DNA of 6,041 nucleotides from Amylibacter sp. (GTDB lineage Bacteria > Pseudomonadota > Alphaproteobacteria > Rhodobacterales > Rhodobacteraceae), in assembly GCA_027083485.1 (NCBI GenBank), contig JALWOO010000341.1:1-6041 (forward strand), in the 5' to 3' direction. A program made the position numbers and the translations under genes. Shown piece by piece: positions 1-4,403 of the stretch (position 1 is its first letter; each line of letters begins with the position of its first letter). Under the pieces are notes generated by a model, which was not told the origin of the DNA, did no database searches, and saw nothing but the letters and a program-made list of their open reading frames with translations.

Positions 1-503
1 TTGCGTTTGATCCGGAACGGGGCCGGCCCACCGAAATTCCAGCCGGTCGCCATGGCCAGCAACACCCGCATGATCCCGATGTGGCAAACGGCTACCGTGT
101 CGCGGCTCAGCCCGTTCAGCCAGCCTTGCAGGCGGGCGCGCACATCGCTTGGACTTTCGCCATTTGGCGGGCGATACTCCCAGCCCCAGAATTCCAGATC
201 CCGAAAACCGGAATCGGGGTCGGCCTTCAGCTCGATACCTTTTTTGCCTTCCCAATCGCCCCAGTCCATTTCGGTCAGGGCGGCAATGGTGCGGGGCGGC
301 CGGTCGGCAATCAGTTCGGCGGTTTGCACCGCGCGTTTCAGCGGGCTGGACACCAGATCGGCCGCCAACCATTCCGGCGGAAGGATCAATCTGCCCAGAT
401 CGACAGCGGCCTGCGGTTCCAGCGCAATATCCGTGCGCCCCTGAATGCGCCCCTGGCGATTCCATTCGGTGTGGCCGTGGCGGATCAGGGCAAGGCGGGT
501 CAT
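1..503 (-). CDS. Histidine phosphatase family protein (phosphoglycerate mutase-like), 3' end cut by window edge
   Basis: Reading leftwards from the ATG at 503-501, 167 codons stay open to the left edge; family members are usually about 190-200 residues, so only the C-terminal end is missing. The phosphatase signature LIRHGHTEWN is at residues 6-15 (R8 and phospho-accepting H9). The other expected catalytic residues follow in order: R57 in SSPLKRAVQTAE, acid E78 in LTEMDWGDWEG, and H141 in VAVCHIGIMR. The protein is soluble, with no signal peptide or membrane segment, so it should act in the cytoplasm. Members of this superfamily hydrolyse phosphomonoesters or transfer phosphate (CobC, GpmB, sugar phosphatases); the substrate cannot be read from the sequence. 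The start overlaps the stop of the upstream glycosyltransferase as ATGA, and a good AAAGGA ribosome site lies 6 bases before it. As the last visible gene of a glycosyltransferase operon it may dephosphorylate a sugar phosphate (inference). The family call is very safe; the pathway role is not. Confidence 0.93.
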   Translation of the reverse strand, partial: MTRLALIRHGHTEWNRQGRIQGRTDIALEPQAAVDLGRLILPPEWLAADLVSSPLKRAVQTAELIADRPPRTIAALTEMDWGDWEGKKGIELKADPDSGFRDLEFWGWEYRPPNGESPSDVRARLQGWLNGLSRDTVAVCHIGIMRVLLAMATGWNFGGPAPFRIKR

Positions 504-1567
504 GGGCAATCCTTTGGCAAGGGGAGCGCGCGGGCATACAGGGCGGTAGCCGCCCCGCGCAGGTGGTTTTGCGATATGTAGTGCCTTGTTTCATCCGATG
601 CCAGAGCCGCACACAGCTTTGTGTCGATGGCCTGTGCAAATGCCGCGAGGTCATCCGGCTCTGGCAAGGCCCCTGTCGGGCCAATCACATCGCGCACGCC
701 GGGGCGGTTTTGGGCCACAACCGGCAGGCCGTGGGCCTGTGCTTCCAGATAGGCCATGCCAAAGGCTTCGTTCACGCCGGGCCAGACAAACAGGCGGGCG
801 CGGGTCATTTCATCGGCCACTTGTTCAGGGGATAGCTGACCCGTGAAGCGGACCTGCGCACCGAAAGGGGCAAACAGCCCTTCCACCTCTTGGCGTGCCG
901 GACCATCGCCGACAATCCGCAACTGCCAGGGCTGTTTGCAAAGCGGCAGGGCCTTGGCCAGCAGGCGATAGGAAGCAAGCTTGTCCCCGTCCCGCAGCAT
1001 CCCGACCGCCAACAGGGTATTGCCGCTGCCGGTACAGGGCGCGGGCAGGGTGGTGCGGTTCAAAAAGGGTTTCAGGTTGACCAACTGTTGCGCAGTGGCG
1101 CGCGCCGCAGCCAAGGCGGGCCGGTCCCGTTCCGTCATGTAAAAGATCACGTCAGCCGCATCACAGGCGGCCTCTGCCCGTTTGGCGTAATCCGCCCAAG
1201 GGCCACTCAGACGTTTGGGGGAACGGCTGGCCTCGATCAGCACATAGGGAATGTTCAGCGCACGGGCGACGGCGGGACCGATCAAATCGGGGGCTTTGTA
1301 GTAATTGTGATAGGTGATCCAGATTTGCCAGTCCGGCTTCAGGGCCAGCAGGTGGGTGATTTCCTGTTCGGCCTCTACCAGCAACCGGCGCTGATTGTCT
1401 GCGTCCCCCGATCCGTCACGGGTTTGCAGGCGCGAGACCAGATCAACACGCGGCGCATTTGGCAGGTCTTTTAACGCAGCCATAATGCCCTGCGCCATGG
1501 TACGATCACCGGAGGGTTTGGGGTGATCCGGCGGTTTCAGCGGCGCGTAAAAGGCAATGGCGGTCAT
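500..1567 (-). CDS. Glycosyltransferase family 4 protein (GT-B fold), 355 aa
   Basis: This is a complete 355-residue protein with the layout of a GT-B retaining glycosyltransferase of the GT4 group. The N-terminal acceptor half begins IAFYAPLKPPDHPKPSGDR (residues 4-22), a start I associate with alphaproteobacterial GT4 proteins. The C-terminal donor half has VGMLRDGDKL (188-197), IVGDGP (218-223), FTGQLSPEQV (241-250) and the E-x7-E motif in NEAFGMAYLEA, with E267 and E275 as the usual nucleotide-sugar contacts, followed by HGLPVVA (279-285). No signal peptide or membrane helix is seen, so it probably works at the cytoplasmic face of the inner membrane. The start ATG lies one base after the TAA of the preceding gene, whose last codons (GGCGGGGAT) supply a G-rich ribosome site. 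Its own TGA overlaps the phosphatase start. Donor and acceptor are unknown. It differs clearly from the neighbouring GT4 protein, so this is not a recent tandem duplication. Confidence 0.92.
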   Translation of the reverse strand: MTAIAFYAPLKPPDHPKPSGDRTMAQGIMAALKDLPNAPRVDLVSRLQTRDGSGDADNQRRLLVEAEQEITHLLALKPDWQIWITYHNYYKAPDLIGPAVARALNIPYVLIEASRSPKRLSGPWADYAKRAEAACDAADVIFYMTERDRPALAAARATAQQLVNLKPFLNRTTLPAPCTGSGNTLLAVGMLRDGDKLASYRLLAKALPLCKQPWQLRIVGDGPARQEVEGLFAPFGAQVRFTGQLSPEQVADEMTRARLFVWPGVNEAFGMAYLEAQAHGLPVVAQNRPGVRDVIGPTGALPEPDDLAAFAQAIDTKLCAALASDETRHYISQNHLRGAATALYARALPLPKDCP

Positions 1568-1568
1568 C

Positions 1569-2810
1569 TTAATCCCCGCCCAGCATCCTGTTCAGGCGTG
1601 CGCTCAGTTGGTCAATGCCTTTGTCCACACCGAAATCGGCACGCAGACGGGTCAGGGCCGCCTTGGCCATGGCGGCGCGGCTGTCTGCGTCGCGGGCCAT
1701 CAACAGTATGGCTTGCGCCAGCTTGGCGGGATCGTCTTCGACCAGCAGGCCATGGGTGCCGCTGTCGATGAATTCGGGAATGGCGGAAACCGGCGTGGAC
1801 AGGATCGGCAGCATTTGCGAAGCGGCCTCCATCAGCACATTGGGCAGGCCGTCACGGTCGCCGTCTTCTGCCACGCGAGAGGGCAGCACAAACAGATCGG
1901 CCTTGCGCATTTCGGCAATGACCTCGGGTTGATCGCAAGCCCCGCGCCAGCTGATCCGGTCGCTGATGCCTTTGGCCTCGGCCTGTGCGCGCAGGGTGTC
2001 CTTGAGGTCACCGCCGCCGATATGGGTCCAGTGCCAGTCAAATTCTGCCGGCAACAGGGCCAGTGCGTCAATCAGCCGGTCAAAGCCCTTTTTCTCGACC
2101 AGACGGCCGACCGACATCATGTCAAAACGTCCGTCAGAGGAGAATTCCCGCGCCGGTGGTTCGGGGAAGCGCGACAGATCCAGCCCGTGATACAGCAGTT
2201 CCATATCGTCAGGCCGCGCCGCCAGTGTTTTCAGGTATTGCGCGCCAAAGCCGGTGCAGGTGACGCCGAAGTTTGCTCCGCCTGCGTCATCGGCCAGCTT
2301 TTCGCGCAATTCCCATTCCGGCGAGGTCCAGATATCCTTGGCGTGGGCGGAAAATCCCCACGGCAGGCCGCGCATGATGGCGGCGTAACGGGCTACCGAG
2401 GATGGCGTGTGCATAAAATGGGCGTAAATGCCGCGGGTTTCGGGCGGTAGTTCATGAGCCATGACACAGGCCTGACCAAACCGGCGAATGCGGTTGCGGC
2501 TGCGGTCGCGTTTGTAATCGGCAGCCCAGATCCGGCGTGCCATGGCATAGCCGGGCAAGCGGCGCACATGCCACCATGCGCGCAGAACCCGCAATGGTTC
2601 CTGATGCAGATATTCCGGCAAATAACGGATACGTGCGGTAATCTGCTCATGCAGGGGGTGGCGTTTTTTGTCGGTCGGAAACCGCAGGGACCAGATGTCG
2701 AATTTGATCCCGCGCTGTTCCAGCGCCGCCAGTTCCTGAGCGATAAAGGTTTCGGACAGGCGCGGCCAGCCCTTGACCACAATCGCCAAAGCGGGGTTTT
2801 CAGAGGTCAT
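1569..2810 (-). CDS. Glycosyltransferase family 4 protein, WcaL-like (colanic-acid/exopolysaccharide GT type), 413 aa
   Basis: This is a complete 413-residue GT-B glycosyltransferase. The N-terminal half has WPRLSETFIAQEL (15-27), typical of the group that includes colanic-acid transferase WcaL. It continues with HFMHTPSSVARYAA (131-144), FSAHAKDI (153-160) and YHGLDLSRF (207-215). The donor half has VGRLVEKKGFDRLIDAL (234-250), IGGGDLKDTL (264-273), a LFVLPSRVAEDGDRDG stretch (306-321) and GLPNVLMEA (321-329). The E-x7-E motif appears as D320-x7-E328, a D-for-E form. No membrane segment is seen; a cytoplasmic or membrane-peripheral enzyme is expected. Its ATG overlaps the TGA of the upstream gene (ATGA), and AAGG sits 7 bases before it (plus-strand 2818-2821), inside the upstream reading frame. 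The likely role is adding one sugar to a surface or lipid-linked glycan. The resemblance to WcaL identifies the family only, since no colanic-acid genes are visible. Confidence 0.92.
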   Translation of the reverse strand: MTSENPALAIVVKGWPRLSETFIAQELAALEQRGIKFDIWSLRFPTDKKRHPLHEQITARIRYLPEYLHQEPLRVLRAWWHVRRLPGYAMARRIWAADYKRDRSRNRIRRFGQACVMAHELPPETRGIYAHFMHTPSSVARYAAIMRGLPWGFSAHAKDIWTSPEWELREKLADDAGGANFGVTCTGFGAQYLKTLAARPDDMELLYHGLDLSRFPEPPAREFSSDGRFDMMSVGRLVEKKGFDRLIDALALLPAEFDWHWTHIGGGDLKDTLRAQAEAKGISDRISWRGACDQPEVIAEMRKADLFVLPSRVAEDGDRDGLPNVLMEAASQMLPILSTPVSAIPEFIDSGTHGLLVEDDPAKLAQAILLMARDADSRAAMAKAALTRLRADFGVDKGIDQLSARLNRMLGGD

Positions 2811-4018
2811 GCAGTTGCCTTGATCTGTTCCGGTTTGAGCAGGGTTTCCACCCGGTCCACAATGAAATCCAGCCCGGTCAGCAGATCGGGGAATTGCCCG
2901 GTCGAAGGCGGCGGCTGGCTGGGCAGGTTGCGGATGGCCTCGATCATCACTTCGGCGCTGGTGCCGTCGCGGTCAGGGTCCAGCATCCGCACCAGTTTCA
3001 ATTCCTCGGCACGGGAGGCGCGGATATATTGCTCCAGACGCGGCTTTTTGCGGGGCACGATGATGGCCGGTTTGTCAAAGGAGAGGATCTCGCAAAAGGT
3101 ATTATAGCCGCCCATGGCAATCACGCCCATGGCTCCGGCCATCAGGCTCTCCATGCGGGATTCAAAACCGAGCGTCACCACACGGCCGCTCAGGGCGGCA
3201 ACGCGGGATTCAAAATCAATGCGGGTTTGGCCTGCCAGAAACGGGCCGTAAATAATATGCGCGCGCGGGGTCAGGGTCGGGTCGGTTTCATAGGCTTTGA
3301 GCACCTGATCCACCAGCATTTCACCATCACCGCCGCCGCCCGGCGTGATCAGGATATAGGGTTCTTCGTCGCGCGGTTCCTGGCCTGCGCTATCGCGGCG
3401 TAAATAGCCGGTCCAGTGCATACGGTCATCAACGGAGGGCGGGTAATCGACCCCGTGCAGCGGGTTATAGATCGAGCGCAGACCATAGACCCAGATTTCG
3501 CTGTAAAACCGCGCCATGGCAGCAACGGCCTCTTTGCGGTCCCATTCTTCGGCGAGGGCTGCGCTTTCGTCCAGCACATCGCGCAGGCCCAGCACGATTT
3601 TGGTGTGCGTATTGGCCTGCAACCATTCCAGCGTTTCCAGCAGCTCCCCGCGAAAACCGGTTGGCTCCTTGTCCACAATCACCAGATCGGGTTCGAATTT
3701 TTCCACGGCGGTGCGGATCAATCCGGCGCGCAGGGCTGTGGTTTCGTCAATGTCGAGGCCCAGAGCCTCCGAGACATAAGACCCGTCGGTCATTTTGGTG
3801 ACACCCGGCAGGCGGATGTGATCGACACGTTCGGGAAAGGTAAAGCGTCCGGCAACAGGCGAGCCGGTCAGGATCAGCGCAGAGAGCTGGTCATTGGCAG
3901 CCGTCAGCGCGCCGGCAATGGTACGCGAACGGCGCAGGTGCCCAAGGCCAAAGGTATCATGGCTATAGAGCAGAACGCGCGGCGCGCGCGGTTGGGTTTT
4001 TCCGCCGGTTGGTTGCAT
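2807..4018 (-). CDS. Predicted glycosyltransferase, MurG/GT28-like (COG4671-type), 403 aa
   Basis: This is a complete 403-residue protein and the first gene of the leftward operon. After a 13-residue polar tail, RVLLYSHDTFGLGHLRR (14-30) forms the first GT-B strand and the glycine/histidine loop (GLGH, 24-27) of MurG-like transferases. LVIVDKEPTGFRGELL (112-127) and IVLGLRDVLDE (141-151) belong to the N-domain. The C-domain has ITPGGGGDGE (224-233), MGGYNTFCEI (302-311), matching the donor-binding GGxxT..E loop of GT28 proteins, and IIVPRKKPRLEQ (319-330). I recognise this as the type classed as 'predicted glycosyl transferase' (COG4671), whose substrates are mostly unknown; it is too divergent to be MurG itself. 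The start is secure: the frame has a stop nine codons upstream and no start codon between. The ribosome site is weak (AAGAAAG about nine bases before ATG). A perfect -10 box facing this gene lies about 110 bases upstream. Confidence 0.88.
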   Translation of the reverse strand: MQPTGGKTQPRAPRVLLYSHDTFGLGHLRRSRTIAGALTAANDQLSALILTGSPVAGRFTFPERVDHIRLPGVTKMTDGSYVSEALGLDIDETTALRAGLIRTAVEKFEPDLVIVDKEPTGFRGELLETLEWLQANTHTKIVLGLRDVLDESAALAEEWDRKEAVAAMARFYSEIWVYGLRSIYNPLHGVDYPPSVDDRMHWTGYLRRDSAGQEPRDEEPYILITPGGGGDGEMLVDQVLKAYETDPTLTPRAHIIYGPFLAGQTRIDFESRVAALSGRVVTLGFESRMESLMAGAMGVIAMGGYNTFCEILSFDKPAIIVPRKKPRLEQYIRASRAEELKLVRMLDPDRDGTSAEVMIEAIRNLPSQPPPSTGQFPDLLTGLDFIVDRVETLLKPEQIKATA

Positions 4019-4127
4019 GAACGTGTGCTTTCTTGCTTTGCATCATACGCATCACAACAGAAACACGCACAATCCTTAACCTGTATAATACCGGCTGTTT
4101 CAGTTTTCGCCATGACAATTCCGGTTG

Positions 4128-4133
4128 ATTATA
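4128..4133 (-). promoter_or_regulatory. Candidate -10 box (TATAAT) for the glycosyltransferase operon
   Basis: The minus strand reads CGC-TATAAT-CAACC here, a perfect sigma-70 -10 hexamer 109 bases before the ATG at 4018. No good -35 hexamer lies 16-18 bases upstream; the nearest TTG-containing element, TTGCCA, is 22 bases away. The spacer carries a run of seven A residues and a GAGTC (GANTC) site. This would give a leader of roughly 100 bases. It is a candidate only, because AT-rich hexamers occur by chance. A less perfect box, TATTAT, lies closer to the gene at 4085-4090, with TTGTCA 22 bases upstream of it. Confidence 0.35.
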
Positions 4134-4190
4134 GCGTAATGACTCTTTTTTTCGCTGGCAACAAGCTACTTGGCAAGGTTTGGCCGCTTG

Positions 4191-4254
4191 TGTGACCAAA
4201 GTCGTTAGACATGTGGGGAAAAGGTATCTAACTTTAGGACACGCCCTGGTCACA
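4191..4254. repeat. Perfect 8-bp inverted repeat TGTGACCA ... TGGTCACA
   Basis: TGTGACCA at 4191-4198 is the exact reverse complement of TGGTCACA at 4247-4254, with 48 bases between. The inner 6-bp repeat at 4204-4232 lies almost concentrically inside it (centres near 4222 and 4218), so an RNA copy could fold into one long imperfect stem. As DNA the arms could be paired binding sites for a regulator on the same face or a looping protein. The site lies 150-210 bases before the channel start and 170-240 before the operon start. Confidence 0.5.
4204..4232. repeat. 6-bp inverted repeat GTTAGA ... TCTAAC
   Basis: GTTAGA at 4204-4209 and TCTAAC at 4227-4232 are exact reverse complements around a 17-base loop containing GGGGAAAAGG. 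Flanking AAAG (4198-4201) and CTTT (4232-4235) could extend pairing in an alternative register with a bulge. A 6-bp repeat alone could be chance; its near-concentric position inside the outer 8-bp repeat makes it more notable. Confidence 0.4.
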
Positions 4255-4265
4255 TTGTGTTGACC
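4248..4265. promoter_or_regulatory. Operator-like dyad GGTCA-N8-TGACC
   Basis: GGTCA (4248-4252) and TGACC (4261-4265) form an 18-bp dyad with arm centres 13 bases apart, a spacing usual for dimeric helix-turn-helix repressors. The left arm is shared with the 8-bp repeat starting at 4191, and the right arm overlaps a TTGACC at 4260-4265 that resembles a -35 box but has no matching -10 at 16-18 bases. A further TGAC follows exactly ten bases after the right arm, at 4271-4274. A binding role is inferred from symmetry only. Confidence 0.35.
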
Positions 4266-4349
4266 GCAAGTGACTGTTTATTCGTCAGGAATGAAGCTAT
4301 CGGGGCGAGCGGCTTTGGTCTGGTGTAAATCCGGTTGGGCATACAGGAT

Positions 4350-4363
4350 TGTCCCAATGGACA
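4350..4363 (+). other. Small hairpin in the channel gene leader (TGTCC-CAAT-GGACA)
   Basis: A perfect 5-bp stem with a 4-base loop lies 40 bases before the channel ATG. Its left strand overlaps CCCAA (4353-4357), which could instead pair with TTGGG at 4335-4339, so two structures exclude each other. There is no T-run after it, so it is not an intrinsic terminator. It could be a leader structure, an operator or chance. Confidence 0.3.
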
Positions 4364-4391
4364 GACTCCGGTGTCGGGTCAATTAAGAAAC

Positions 4392-4396
4392 GAGGA
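4392..4396 (+). promoter_or_regulatory. Ribosome binding site GAGGA deciding the channel gene start
   Basis: GAGGA lies seven bases before the ATG at 4404. It favours this start over the in-frame ATG at 4488 (residue 29), which has no purine-rich site before it and would remove R28 and the rest of the signal-peptide n-region. The frame is closed by a TAA at 4326-4328. Confidence 0.75.
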
Positions 4397-4403
4397 ATTG
4401 AGA

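Larger units (their letters stand above)
4019..4403. other. Divergent intergenic region between glycosyltransferase operon and channel gene
   Basis: These 385 bases separate two divergent starts and contain no convincing gene. The DNA is lower in GC than the glycosyltransferase genes (hand count: 24 of 60 in 4081-4140, against 38 of 60 in 2161-2220). It should hold promoters for both sides. It contains a leftward TATAAT, a rightward TATAAT at 4084-4089 with no -35 box at normal spacing, a seven-T run at 4146-4152, several inverted repeats between 4161 and 4265, and a small hairpin at 4350-4363. There are two GANTC sites (4141-4145 and 4364-4368), the target of CcrM methylase in alphaproteobacteria. 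A short inverted repeat ACAAGC/GCTTGT lies at 4161-4166 and 4186-4191. No terminator is expected here because both units read outward, and none is seen. Confidence 0.85.

Noticed and set aside
1557..2450. Long plus-strand open frame (297 codons) opposite the 413-residue glycosyltransferase
   Set aside because: It lies fully antisense to a protein with clear GT4 motifs; the translation is low in recognisable motifs and rich in Gly, Gln and His, as expected for a shadow frame in GC-rich coding DNA.
4076..4090. TTAA-N7-TTAA CtrA site
   Set aside because: Only the first half-site matches; the second reads AATA.
4146..4152. Seven-T run as an intrinsic terminator
   Set aside because: The only stem before it is a 4-bp ATTA/TAAT pair without GC, and no plus-strand gene ends here.
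4170..4191. TTGGCA-containing sequence as a sigma-54 promoter
   Set aside because: The required GC is not found ten bases after the GG at any of the candidate positions.
3416..4195. Plus-strand open frame (259 codons) running from inside the GT28-like gene into the intergenic region
   Set aside because: It is mostly antisense to a well-supported gene, has no domain signature, and its intergenic part shows no coding character.
3963..4253. Minus-strand 96-codon frame upstream of and overlapping the operon start, as a possible leader gene
   Set aside because: It starts with GTG without a ribosome site, overlaps the true start in another frame, and the product shows no recognisable feature.
4260..4282. 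TTGACC as a -35 box for the channel gene, or TTGTGT (4255-4260) with TTTATT (4277-4282)
   Set aside because: TTGACC has no -10-like hexamer at 16-18 bases, and the TTGTGT/TTTATT pair matches consensus poorly, so no channel promoter can be named.
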